From JAKQIM01 sp964633225 (GTDB lineage Bacteria > Chloroflexota > Anaerolineae > Anaerolineales > UBA4823): a stretch of 39,753 bases of DNA. Positions 1 to 7,880 of this stretch are shown piece after piece (within the stretch, counting starts at the first letter, position 1; every line of letters starts with the position of its first letter). The notes beneath the pieces are model-generated. The model was not told the origin of the DNA, did not search any database, and saw only the letters and a program-made list of their open reading frames with translations. Made by a program: the position numbers and the translations under genes. The DNA lies in NCBI GenBank assembly GCA_964633225.1, contig CAZWFQ010000033.1, positions 1-39,753 of the forward strand, read 5' to 3'.

Positions 1-76
1 GATTAATGTTCACCTCATCCCTCAGGTAGGTTCTAGGCATCCCGCCAAGCAGCATCTCGGCGCTCGGCCTGCTCCT

Positions 77-1498
77 TTACACATCAAAGTACAGGCTCAT
101 CTCATAGGGGTGTGGGCGGTTGCGCACCTGGTAGTATTCTTGGTTGCGTTTGAAATCGATCCAACGGTGCAGCATATCTGCGCTGAAGACATCCCCTGCC
201 AGCAAGAAGTCCATATCATTTTCTAAGGCTTCTAGCGCCTCGTTGAGTGAGGATGGCAGTTTTTTGATCTTGGAGCGTTGCTCCTCGCTCCAAGAGAAGA
301 TGTTGTCATCGATCGGCCCAAAGCCTGCTTCGGTTGGGTCCAGCTTGCGCTGGATTCCGTCCAGGCCAGCCAAAAGCTGGGCTGCCAGCGCAAGGTAAAC
401 GTTGCAGGTGGCATCTGGAGGGCGGAATTCCATGCGGGCGGTGTCGGGTTGGGTGGCATACTTGGGGATGCGCACGGCTGCCGAGCGGTTACCCAGCGAG
501 AAGAAAGCATTCACCGGGGCTTCGTAGCCGGGGACCAGGCGGCTGTATGAGTTGGTGCTCGGGTTGGTCAGGCCCAGTAGCGCCGGGCCGTGTGCTAACA
601 GGCCGCCGATATAATACAGCCCTTCTTTGCTCAGGCAGCCGTAGCCCTTGGCATCATAAAAGAGATTGCGGCCCTTTTTGATCAGTTGTTGGTGGAAGTG
701 CATTCCTGATCCGGCCTCGCCATACAGCGGCTTGGGCATAAAAGTAGCGGTTTTGCTGTGCCGGCGCGCAACCATCTTGGTGGTATATTTGATCACCATC
801 GTCGCGTCGCCAGACTGCACCAACCCCATCAAGGGGGTCTCGATCTCCGACTGCCCGGGGCCGCCTACCTCATGATGGTGGTATTTCACCGGTATGCCCA
901 TAGACTCGAGCAGTAAGGTGATCTCAGTACGCAAGTTGTACGACTGATCTTTAGGCGGGATGGCATGGTAGCCGCCATGTAGCGGGATGTAATGCCCGTG
1001 ACCGCCCTCGGCACTGTTCCAATCGGCCTCTACGCAATCAATGCGGTAGCTGGCGCGGTTGACACCGTTTTCAAAAGAAACGTTGTCAAAAATGTAAAAC
1101 TCGTATTCGGGTCCCCAGCGGCTCTCGTCGGCTACGCCGGTTTTGCGTAAATACTCTTCTGCCCGGATGGCAATGTTGCGTGGATCGTTGGTGAAAATGG
1201 CGTGTGTATCTGCTTCAAGCGTGGTGCAAATGAAACTGATGGTTGGAGCCTCCCAGAAGGGATCGCGAACTGCTGTTGGCAGGTCGGGCACCAACACCAT
1301 ATCGCCAGCTTTGACGCTCTTCAACCCTACCGATGAGCCATCGAAGCCAATCCCTTGTTCCATCAGGTCAGGTGTGAACTGGCTGACCGGCACGCTCAGA
1401 TGGTGCCATCTGCCCCACAGATCGCAAAACTTCATGTCCACCATCTGGATGCCATGCTCATCCATATAGCGACGAGCCTGATCAAAGTTATTGAACAT
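77..1498 (-). CDS. glnA: Type I glutamine synthetase
   Basis: This enzyme makes glutamine from glutamate, ammonia and ATP, the central step of nitrogen assimilation in the cytoplasm. The 473-residue product has the usual GSI length. It shows the beta-Grasp start (FCDLWGRWHHLSVP), the GFDGSS segment, the metal and substrate stretch GSGMHFHQQ, the NPSTNSYSRLVPGYEAP signature, RMEFRPPDA, and the C-terminal HPYEMSLYFDV. I chose the ATG at 1498 because GAGGAGGAG lies just upstream; the longer reading frame adds about 50 low-complexity residues. The usual adenylylation motif (NLYDLP) is not present; the corresponding region reads SKIKKLPSSLNEAL. Covalent control by adenylylation is therefore unlikely (inference). 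The function is secure. Confidence 0.96.
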   Translation of the reverse strand: MFNNFDQARRYMDEHGIQMVDMKFCDLWGRWHHLSVPVSQFTPDLMEQGIGFDGSSVGLKSVKAGDMVLVPDLPTAVRDPFWEAPTISFICTTLEADTHAIFTNDPRNIAIRAEEYLRKTGVADESRWGPEYEFYIFDNVSFENGVNRASYRIDCVEADWNSAEGGHGHYIPLHGGYHAIPPKDQSYNLRTEITLLLESMGIPVKYHHHEVGGPGQSEIETPLMGLVQSGDATMVIKYTTKMVARRHSKTATFMPKPLYGEAGSGMHFHQQLIKKGRNLFYDAKGYGCLSKEGLYYIGGLLAHGPALLGLTNPSTNSYSRLVPGYEAPVNAFFSLGNRSAAVRIPKYATQPDTARMEFRPPDATCNVYLALAAQLLAGLDGIQRKLDPTEAGFGPIDDNIFSWSEEQRSKIKKLPSSLNEALEALENDMDFLLAGDVFSADMLHRWIDFKRNQEYYQVRNRPHPYEMSLYFDV

Positions 1499-1696
1499 AA
1501 ACCAATCTCCTCCTCTGAAGCTTTTTATGATAATTGTTCCAGTTGCCCTTATCCTAGTACAAATCTCCCCTGAAGTGAAGTGGATTCCATCATCAAATGG
1601 CCCGCGGGTTATCCTGTTTTCGCCGCCGGGGTCCCCGCTGCAGGGCATTGTTTCCCCCCTGGCAGCGCTGGGGCTGTTCAGCCGCGATGGTTCTGT

Positions 1697-2170
1697 TTAC
1701 CATAAGCGGTACTCGCCTACGGTTTGGCAATCGTCTTGAAATACGAAGCGTCCATTCAACTTATGACCAGTTAAGGCTTGGGGCAGCCAGTAACGGTTAT
1801 CATCCCACATCCGGTCATATGGGATGGCGTCTAGCCTGAACCAGGCTGGGCGCATTTCGCTGCTCTCTGTCACCTGCCCCTGCCAGGCATGAACTATAAA
1901 GGCATGCACCAGTTCGTCCCAATCTGGTCGGGCCGGGAAGATAAATGTCAGCGCGCCCACGTAGGCTAAAGCCTGCCTATGGCTGGCATCTACCTGCAGG
2001 CCGCATTCCTCGCTCAATTCGCGCACTGCACAGGCAGGTGGTGTTTCACCCAGCTCGAGCTTGCCGCCAAACCCGGCAAATTTGCCGCTGCCAAACCCCT
2101 GCTTTTTATACCCCAACAGCACGCGCCCGTTCTGGATGGGGTAGCAAACCGTGTATTCTCTCAAGTCCAT
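1697..2170 (-). CDS. NUDIX hydrolase, MTH1/MutT-like
   Basis: This is a 157-residue NUDIX hydrolase. The Nudix box is complete (GKLELGE, then RELSEECGL, fitting GX5EX7REUXEEXGU), so it should cleave a nucleoside diphosphate linkage with Mg2+. The N-terminal stretch RVLLGYKKQGFGSGKFAGFGGK resembles the human MTH1 type more than E. coli MutT, which suggests oxidised purine triphosphate sanitation (inference from family). A TATAAT box lies at complement 2233-2238, and a short SD (CTGGAG) precedes the ATG. It lies upstream of glnA on the same strand, but about 200 nt separate them, so co-transcription is uncertain. Confidence 0.88.
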   Translation of the reverse strand: MDLREYTVCYPIQNGRVLLGYKKQGFGSGKFAGFGGKLELGETPPACAVRELSEECGLQVDASHRQALAYVGALTFIFPARPDWDELVHAFIVHAWQGQVTESSEMRPAWFRLDAIPYDRMWDDNRYWLPQALTGHKLNGRFVFQDDCQTVGEYRLW

Positions 2171-2269
2171 ATTTTTACTCCAGAATAATTTCTAAACAGC
2201 AGCCGGTTATTGCCAGGTCGGTTTCATGATCAATTATAGCAAAATGGGGAAGATATCTGTTTTTTTCTC

Positions 2270-2298
2270 TTGACAGATTGGTGTCTGTGCGGTATTAT
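2270..2298 (+). promoter_or_regulatory. Promoter of the marR-yceI unit
   Basis: TTGACA (2270-2275), a 17-nt spacer and TATTAT (2293-2298) form a near-consensus sigma-70-type promoter upstream of the MarR gene. Confidence 0.8.
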
Positions 2299-2337
2299 TT
2301 TGATATTAAACTATTTGATATATAATTATTTGATATA
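2296..2337 (+). promoter_or_regulatory. Probable MarR operator, repeated TTTGATAT half-sites
   Basis: Between the -10 box and the marR start the sequence TATTTGATATA occurs twice exactly (2312-2322 and 2327-2337), 15 nt apart. A third, imperfect copy (TATTTTGATATT) overlaps the -10 box. Placement over and just after the promoter fits autorepression by the adjacent MarR protein. That it is the MarR site is inference. Confidence 0.6.
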
Positions 2338-2344
2338 GAGACAT

Positions 2345-2797
2345 ATGCCTACACACTACCAGGGATCCACACACGAAATACTCGCCCTTGATACATTCAT
2401 CAAGCTGACCCGTGCGGTCGACTCGCTGACGGCACGTTTGCACCAGTACGGCAGCATGGGCGGTCTGACAATTAGCCAGTTTGGTGTGCTTGAAACCCTC
2501 TATCACCTTGGGCCGATGTGCCAGAGCCAGATCAGCAGTAAGCTGCTGCTCAGCACTGGCAATATTACCTTGGTGATCGATAACCTTGAAAAACGCGGCC
2601 TGGTGCAGCGCCGGCGCGATTCTCAAGATCGACGTTACATCACCGTATCGCTTACCGAAGCCGGGCAAGCCCTGATTGCGCAGATCTTTCCCCTTCATGC
2701 GGCAGCGATTGCAGAAGAAATGAGTGTCTTAGAGCCTGGCGAACAAGAGGCCTTAGGCCAATTGTGCCGTAAGCTGGGCCGCAAAGAGAAATCTTGA
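2345..2797 (+). CDS. MarR-family transcriptional regulator
   Basis: This is a 150-residue winged-helix regulator. The N-terminal dimerisation helix is followed by the MarR core: LTISQFGVLETLYHLGPMCQSQISSKL, the recognition-helix region (STGNITLVIDNLEKRGLVQR) and the wing (RRDSQDRRYITVSLTEAG). MarR proteins are usually autorepressors released by small phenolic, oxidant or antibiotic-like ligands; the ligand cannot be told here. It is followed 54 nt later by a yceI gene, a frequent pairing, and repeated half-sites lie in its own promoter. No conserved Cys pair of the OhrR kind is obvious. Confidence 0.9.
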   Translation: MPTHYQGSTHEILALDTFIKLTRAVDSLTARLHQYGSMGGLTISQFGVLETLYHLGPMCQSQISSKLLLSTGNITLVIDNLEKRGLVQRRRDSQDRRYITVSLTEAGQALIAQIFPLHAAAIAEEMSVLEPGEQEALGQLCRKLGRKEKS

Positions 2798-2851
2798 ACG
2801 AATTATCGGTACAAACCATCTAATCTCAAAACCAAATTTGGAGGTATCCCT

Positions 2852-3376
2852 ATGTCCTGGAAGATTGACCCTGCTCATTCTGAAATTAACTTCACTGTTC
2901 GTCACATGATGATCTCAAACGTACGCGGCCGGTTCGAAAAGTTTGATGGTATTGTTGAAGGCGACGAGAAGAATATTGCCAACTCGACCGTCGATGTGCA
3001 AATTGAGGTTGGCAGCATCAACACCAAAGAGGCGCAGCGCGATGCACACCTGCGCTCGGCTGATTTTTTCAATACCGAGGCATTTCCGTATATGACCTTT
3101 AAATCAAACCGGGTTGAAGCCTTGGATGCCAGCAACGGCCGTATTTATGGTGACCTGACCATACGCGATGTGACCAAAGAAGTGGTGTTGGATGTTGAGT
3201 ATTCTGGCATGGCCAAAAGCCCTTGGGGCACCGAGTCGGCTGGCTTTACTGCGAGCACCACGATCAACCGCAAAGATTGGGGCCTGGTCTGGAATGTGGC
3301 CCTTGAAACCGGCGGCGTGTTGGTGGGTGAAGAAGTGAAGATTAACATCGAGGTTGAACTGATCAAACAAGCATAG
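2852..3376 (+). CDS. YceI-family lipocalin-like protein
   Basis: This 174-residue protein begins WKIDPAHSEINFTVRHMMISNVRGRF, the typical YceI opening, and continues with SINTKEAQRDAHLRSADFFN and the late GVLVGEEVKINIEVELI strand. YceI proteins form an extended antiparallel beta-barrel that binds polyisoprenoids or amphiphilic lipids. There is no signal peptide, so this member is likely cytoplasmic, unlike E. coli YceI. GGAGG precedes the ATG. It is probably transcribed with and controlled by the MarR gene just upstream. A 16-bp hairpin follows the stop. Confidence 0.93.
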   Translation: MSWKIDPAHSEINFTVRHMMISNVRGRFEKFDGIVEGDEKNIANSTVDVQIEVGSINTKEAQRDAHLRSADFFNTEAFPYMTFKSNRVEALDASNGRIYGDLTIRDVTKEVVLDVEYSGMAKSPWGTESAGFTASTTINRKDWGLVWNVALETGGVLVGEEVKINIEVELIKQA

Positions 3377-3403
3377 CTGGTCAGTAACCCCACTTCTTTC
3401 TAG

Positions 3404-3445
3404 AAACGTGAATGGGCGGCGCTTTTGCACCGCCCATTCACGTTT
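3404..3445. terminator. Bidirectional hairpin terminator between yceI and the HD-GYP gene
   Basis: A perfect 16-bp stem, AAACGTGAATGGGCGG (3404-3419) with its complement at 3430-3445, and a 10-nt loop. It lies between the converging stops of yceI and the HD-GYP gene. A/T-rich stem ends give short T runs in both directions. Confidence 0.8.
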
Positions 3446-3457
3446 TGGGCCTCTGGA

Positions 3458-5098
3458 TTATTTGAGGCCCAGCGTTTCGCGTTCTTTTTGGGTGCGGATG
3501 CTGCCTTTGACGTAGGCTGTAGCCAGGGCTTGCACGCAGGTGCCGTCGTAGTGTAAATTCACCCCTTGGTATAGATAATCCAATACTTCTTCCACCGGCA
3601 TGGCCGCGCGGTAGGGCCGGTCTGAGGTCATGGCGTCAAACACGTCGGCAGCAGCCACGATGCGCCCCATTAATGAAATCTGGTCGCCTTTCAACCCACG
3701 CGGATAGCCGTTGCCATCCAGCCGCTCGTGATGCTCGGCCAGGGCTGGCAGTTCGGCATGCAGCTTGCGCACCTGGCTTAAGATGTTGGCGCCGATGGTG
3801 GGATGCTGTTTCATTATGCCATATTCTTCATTCGTCAGGCGCCCGGGCTTGATCAGGATATGGTCGGGAATGCCAATCTTGCCCATGTCGTGCAGCAGGC
3901 TGCCAATGCGCACATGGTGCACCGTCTCTGCCGGCAGATTGAGCTGGCGGGCAATTTCAACCGAGTAATCAGAGACGCGCTGCGAGTGACCTTCAGTATA
4001 GGGGTCTTTGGCATCAATGGATGCCGCCAGCGCTTTGATCAGGTCCAGGAACAACTCGTTGGCATCGCTGTACAGGTCGGCAATCTGCAGCACGGTGGCG
4101 GCCTGGTTGGCCAGCGTCACCAGCAGTTGGGCGTCTTCATCATCAAAGGTGCCCTGCTGTTTATTCAATGCCTCAAACCCGCCAATCACGCGCGTTGAGA
4201 TGGAGCCGCGTTCCTGGCCTAAGACCACGGTCCGGGTGCGCAGCGGCACTGCCAGGATGGCACGCGTTATAAAGCCGATCGCTTGATCAATCTGCCGGTA
4301 ATGGCGGGCATCCTGGCTGACATCGGGCACGAGCACGGTTTGCCCGCTTTCCACAACATGGCCAATGATGCCCTTGCCTTTTGGTACCCGGATCTGGCTC
4401 AGGCTGAGCTGTTGGTTGGCATTGCTTGCCAGGTGGAGCACATTCTCTTCTGTCTCTTCTTCTACCAGGAAAAGCGAGCATGCCTCTGCATCAATTACCT
4501 CGCGCGCATACTCGATCATCATGCGCAGCAGTTGATCGCGATCCAGGGTTGATCCGATCTGTTCGAAGATTGAGATCAGAGCCGTCAGGCGCTCGGCGTG
4601 CGTCGCAAATTCATCTGAGCGCGCTGCCCGCTGAACTTCAGATGCCAGGCGGGCAGCAAGCACTGCCAGTGCTTCCAACGGCTGCGATTGGCAATCGAAG
4701 AGCTGCACTGCACAAACTGGCAGGCTTTCAGAGATGAAGGGAATAGAGAGAATGTTGATCTTGGGAATGGGCTGCAAGGCTTGCAGATCGGGCGTCCAGG
4801 CCTGGTCAGCCGAAAGATCCTGGAGCAGGGGCTGCCCGCTGTACAAGGCCTGGCGGGCTGAGCCGCCATTGGACAGGGCCCCGCAGCAAGCCTGTTCCAA
4901 CTCGCCTGGCAGGCCGTGAGTGGCCTGGCAGGTCAACTGGCCTGCTTCAGGGATGTGCAAGTACAATACCCCGGCTTGGGCACTACAGACCTCTGCAAAA
5001 AGCGCCAGTATACCATCCATAAGGTCGCCCAGCGTTTTGGCTGTGGCCACCTGGTTGGCGCGTTCTAGCAGCGGGAGCAAAGTTTCAGTCGTCAGCAT
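3458..5098 (-). CDS. GAF-GAF-HD-GYP domain protein, probable c-di-GMP phosphodiesterase
   Basis: This is a 546-residue soluble signalling protein. Residues ~5-150 and ~170-340 look like two GAF domains, which bind small ligands or cofactors. A C-terminal HD-GYP domain (~350-520) carries LLHDMGKIGIPDHIL, the following HPTIG, HHERLDGNGYPRGLKGD (the GYP motif) and AAADVFDAMTSDRPYR. HD-GYP enzymes hydrolyse cyclic di-GMP (or related dinucleotides) at a di- or trinuclear metal site, and the metal-binding H and D residues are present. No membrane segment is seen. A TTACCA-N8-TGGTAA palindrome (5124-5143) lies 25 nt upstream of the ATG and could be an operator. Confidence 0.92.
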   Translation of the reverse strand: MLTTETLLPLLERANQVATAKTLGDLMDGILALFAEVCSAQAGVLYLHIPEAGQLTCQATHGLPGELEQACCGALSNGGSARQALYSGQPLLQDLSADQAWTPDLQALQPIPKINILSIPFISESLPVCAVQLFDCQSQPLEALAVLAARLASEVQRAARSDEFATHAERLTALISIFEQIGSTLDRDQLLRMMIEYAREVIDAEACSLFLVEEETEENVLHLASNANQQLSLSQIRVPKGKGIIGHVVESGQTVLVPDVSQDARHYRQIDQAIGFITRAILAVPLRTRTVVLGQERGSISTRVIGGFEALNKQQGTFDDEDAQLLVTLANQAATVLQIADLYSDANELFLDLIKALAASIDAKDPYTEGHSQRVSDYSVEIARQLNLPAETVHHVRIGSLLHDMGKIGIPDHILIKPGRLTNEEYGIMKQHPTIGANILSQVRKLHAELPALAEHHERLDGNGYPRGLKGDQISLMGRIVAAADVFDAMTSDRPYRAAMPVEEVLDYLYQGVNLHYDGTCVQALATAYVKGSIRTQKERETLGLK

Positions 5099-5123
5099 CT
5101 AAACAAAGCCCCTTCGAACACGT

Positions 5124-5143
5124 TTACCAGTAAAATTTGGTAA
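5124..5143. promoter_or_regulatory. Palindrome upstream of the HD-GYP gene
   Basis: TTACCA-N8-TGGTAA inverted repeat in the divergent region between the HD-GYP gene and mpg. It could be a transcription-factor site; no regulator can be assigned. Confidence 0.35.
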
Positions 5144-5226
5144 TATGTCTAATCATACCACAAGATAATATGATAAAATGCCGCCCACCGAGACGCTCCC
5201 GCGCACACCAACGAATTTGGATGTGC

Positions 5227-5232
5227 TACAAT
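5227..5232 (+). promoter_or_regulatory. -10 box of mpg, leaderless layout
   Basis: TACAAT lies 7 nt before the ATG at 5240, so transcription would begin at or within a base of the start codon. No Shine-Dalgarno sequence fits in that space. Confidence 0.55.
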
Positions 5233-5239
5233 TGCTCAC

Positions 5240-5848
5240 ATGACCACCATCTTGCAGCGTGCTTTCTTTGCCCGGCCCACTTTGCAGGTGGCGCTTGAAT
5301 TGTTGGGCATGCGCCTGGTGTGCCTGGAAGGGGAACGCCGCCTGGCAGGTTTGATCGTTGAAACCGAGGCCTATATTGGCGAGGACGACCTGGGCTGTCA
5401 CGCCAAGGCCGGGCGCACGCCCCGCACCCAGGTGATGTATGGCCCTCCAGGGCATGCTTACGTCTACTTTACGTACGGCATGCACTGGATGTTCAATTTT
5501 GTCACCGAAAGCGAGGGGTTCCCTGCCGCGGTGCTGCTGCGGGCTGTGCTGCCCACCGAAGGCCTGGATGTGATGGGGCCGCGGCGCGGGCCGGTGGTAA
5601 GCCGCTTGCCGCCTGCCCGCTGGACGGATGGCCCTGCCAAGCTGTGCCAGGCGTTTCAGATCGACCGCACCTGCCACGGCCTGGACTTGTGCGCGGAGCG
5701 CGCTCGGATATTTGTTGAAGCGGGCAGCCCCATTCCTGACACAAGCGTGACGATTGGGCCGCGGGTGGGTTTAAACAATGTACCACAACCGTGGAAGGGC
5801 ATTCCCTGGCGCTTCCGCGTGGATACTACCTCTCTATTGGAGGCATAA
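5240..5848 (+). CDS. mpg: DNA-3-methyladenine glycosylase (AAG/MPG family)
   Basis: This is a 202-residue base-excision repair enzyme that removes alkylated purines and hypoxanthine from DNA. The family signature is clear: LIVETEAYIGEDDLGCHAK (containing the catalytic Glu in the ETEAY motif), the TPRTQVMYGPPGHAYVYFTYGMH stretch that inserts into the minor groove, and GPAKLCQAF near the C-terminus. The length matches bacterial members. Its TAA stop overlaps the ATG of etfB (TAATG), so translation of the two is probably coupled, although repair and electron transfer have no obvious shared role. Confidence 0.94.
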   Translation: MTTILQRAFFARPTLQVALELLGMRLVCLEGERRLAGLIVETEAYIGEDDLGCHAKAGRTPRTQVMYGPPGHAYVYFTYGMHWMFNFVTESEGFPAAVLLRAVLPTEGLDVMGPRRGPVVSRLPPARWTDGPAKLCQAFQIDRTCHGLDLCAERARIFVEAGSPIPDTSVTIGPRVGLNNVPQPWKGIPWRFRVDTTSLLEA

Positions 5849-6741
5849 TGCCTTATCATTCGATCGTGCTTGTCAAGCAGGTGCCCGATACACGCAGTGT
5901 CAGCGGGGATGTGATGACCCCAGATGGCACCATGAACCGCAGCGCGCTGCCCGCCATCTTCAACCCCGAAGATTTGAATGCCCTCGAGATGGCTCTGCAG
6001 GTCAAGGATCAGTATGGGGGAACTGTGACCGTACTGACGATGGGCCCGATGCAAGCGGCTGAGGTGCTGCGGCAGGCGCTCTATAGGGGCGCTGACCGCG
6101 TGGTGCTGCTCTCAGACCGGAAGTTTGCCGGCGCCGATACGCAGGCTACCTCTTACACTCTCAAATGTGCGGTAGAAAAGCTGGGCGTCTTTGACCTGGT
6201 CTTTTGCGGGCGACAGGCGATTGACGGCGATACTGCCCAGGTCGGGCCGCAGACGGCTGAAAAGCTTGGCCTCCCGCAGATCACCTACGCTGAAGCTATC
6301 CTCAGCCTGGAGCAGGATGAGGTGGTGGCGCGGCGGGCTTTTGACCTGGGCATTGAGCTGGTGAAGTGTAAGCTGCCCTGCCTGCTGACGGTGGTTGGCT
6401 CGGCAAACCAGCCGCGCCCGCCCTCGGCCCGCAGGCGCATCGCCTATAAGCTGGCCTGTGTGCCAGCCGAATATCCCCGCCTGCTCCAGCAGTGGCCTGA
6501 ATTGGGCGATGAGGCCAACCTGGATGCCCTCTTGGCGCCGCGCGGCCTGAAGATCCCTGTGTGGAGCGCAGCCGACCTGCCCGCGAACGAGGCCGAGTTG
6601 GGCCTGGGCGGCTCGCCGACCCAGGTTTACAAGATCAATTACGTGGTGCTTGAAGGCACTGAGAGCAAAGAGATTGCCCCCACGCCTGATGGCATCCGGG
6701 CGCTGATCGAAGAGCTGGTCGAAGAATATATCGTTGGGTGA
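5848..6741 (+). CDS. etfB: Electron transfer flavoprotein subunit beta
   Basis: The beta subunit of the FAD/AMP-containing heterodimer that takes electrons from acyl-CoA dehydrogenases. The protein opens with the typical VLVKQVPDTR and carries MNRSALPAIFNPEDLNALEMAL, VLTMGP, FCGRQAIDGDTAQVGPQ, and the recognition-loop region LPCLLTVVG. I start it at the ATG at 5848, preceded by GGAGG; an upstream in-frame start would add 19 residues inside mpg. At 297 residues it is somewhat longer than the usual ~260, with a C-terminal extension. It is followed 12 nt later by etfA and then an acyl-CoA dehydrogenase, which supports a beta-oxidation role. Confidence 0.95.
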   Translation: MPYHSIVLVKQVPDTRSVSGDVMTPDGTMNRSALPAIFNPEDLNALEMALQVKDQYGGTVTVLTMGPMQAAEVLRQALYRGADRVVLLSDRKFAGADTQATSYTLKCAVEKLGVFDLVFCGRQAIDGDTAQVGPQTAEKLGLPQITYAEAILSLEQDEVVARRAFDLGIELVKCKLPCLLTVVGSANQPRPPSARRRIAYKLACVPAEYPRLLQQWPELGDEANLDALLAPRGLKIPVWSAADLPANEAELGLGGSPTQVYKINYVVLEGTESKEIAPTPDGIRALIEELVEEYIVG

Positions 6742-6753
6742 GCGGAGACAGTT

Positions 6754-7776
6754 ATGACCGAGGCGCGTAACGTATGGGTATTCATAGAGCAAGAAGAAGG
6801 GCGCATCGCCGATGTCAGCCTGGAGCTGCTGGGCAAGGCTTACGAACTGGCCCAATCCCTGGGCAGCCAGGTGTGGGCGCTGCTGTGCGGGTATCAAGTC
6901 AAAGGCCTGGCTGAAACGGTCATCCAGCACGGCGCTGACCATGTGCTGTTGGCCAATCACCCCGAGTTGGAAGTGTACCGCACCTTGCCTTACTGCCGTG
7001 TGGCATCCGACCTGGTAAAACAGTACCAGCCCTATATCTTTTTGATTGGCGCCACACCGGTGGGCCGTGACCTGGCTCCGCGCATCGCCAGCGCAGTGCG
7101 GGTGGGGCTGACGGCCGACTGTACTGATTTGCAGATCGGCGATTATCTGCACAAGAAAGAAAATCGGTTGTATAAGGATCTGCTGTACCAGGTCCGCCCG
7201 GCCTTTGGTGGGAATATCATTGCCACCATCGTCAATCCCAAGACGCGCCCACAAATGGCCAGCGTGCGTGAAGGCGTAATGCGCCGTCGCGCTCCTGATC
7301 CTGAACGCCAGGGCACGGTTGAGGCGGTGACGCCAGATTTCAAGCCCCAGGATTTTGCCTTGCAGGTGCTCAGCCGCGAGATGCGCCCCCCCACGGTAAG
7401 GCTCAAAGATGCCCCGGTGATTGTGGCAGGCGGGGCGGGCGTGGATGGCCCGGGCGAATTTGAGCTGCTCCGCGACCTGGCAAACCTGCTGGGCGGCGAG
7501 GTGGGCGCCAGCCGGGCAGCCGTAGATGCCGGGCTGGTCAGCCGCGAGCACCAGGTGGGCCAGACCGGCCTGACCGTGCGCCCGCGTTTGTACATTGCCG
7601 CTGGCATCTCTGGCGCGGTACAGCATCGGGCGGGTATGGACAAATCCAACAAGATCATTGCCATCAACACCGATCCCGACGCCCCTATCTTCCAGGTGGC
7701 ACATTATAAGATTGTTGGCGACCTGGGCGAGGTACTGCCCTTATTGATCAAGACCCTGCGTGAGAAGGCCAAGTAG
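6754..7776 (+). CDS. etfA: Electron transfer flavoprotein subunit alpha
   Basis: The alpha subunit binds FAD in its C-terminal domain and pairs with EtfB. Visible hallmarks are GATPVGRDLAPRIASAVRVGLTADCTDL in the middle, and the FAD-binding C-terminal region with AGGAGVDG, VGASRAAVDAGL, QVGQTGLTVRP, YIAAGISGAVQHRAGM and IIAINTDPDAPIF. It has 340 residues, normal for the family, and an SD-like GGAGA before the ATG. It probably shuttles electrons from the acyl-CoA dehydrogenase encoded next door to a quinone-linked oxidoreductase not seen in this window. Confidence 0.96.
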   Translation: MTEARNVWVFIEQEEGRIADVSLELLGKAYELAQSLGSQVWALLCGYQVKGLAETVIQHGADHVLLANHPELEVYRTLPYCRVASDLVKQYQPYIFLIGATPVGRDLAPRIASAVRVGLTADCTDLQIGDYLHKKENRLYKDLLYQVRPAFGGNIIATIVNPKTRPQMASVREGVMRRRAPDPERQGTVEAVTPDFKPQDFALQVLSREMRPPTVRLKDAPVIVAGGAGVDGPGEFELLRDLANLLGGEVGASRAAVDAGLVSREHQVGQTGLTVRPRLYIAAGISGAVQHRAGMDKSNKIIAINTDPDAPIFQVAHYKIVGDLGEVLPLLIKTLREKAK

Positions 7777-7780
7777 GTTC

Positions 7781-7842
7781 GCAGCAGAGACGCAGAATTT
7801 TGTGCCGAAAGCTTTTCTCTGCGCACTCAGCGTCTCTGCGGT
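7781..7842. repeat. Intergenic inverted repeat, copy 1 (GCAGAGACGC family)
   Basis: The arms GCAGAGACGC (7784-7793) and GCGTCTCTGC (7830-7839) are perfect 10-bp complements around an A/T-rich centre. It fills most of the gap between etfA and the acyl-CoA dehydrogenase gene and belongs with three other copies in this window. Confidence 0.75.
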
Positions 7843-7880
7843 AAAAAAAGCTCTCTACAAGAAAGACCACGGATCAAATC

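Noticed and set aside
1..76. Possible gene or terminator after glnA
   Set aside because: No open frame or convincing hairpin was seen in these 76 nt.
6112..7704. 530-aa open frame on the minus strand across etfB and etfA
   Set aside because: It lies antisense to two clear ETF genes, has no recognisable family and a His/Gln/Arg-rich composition typical of a high-GC shadow frame.
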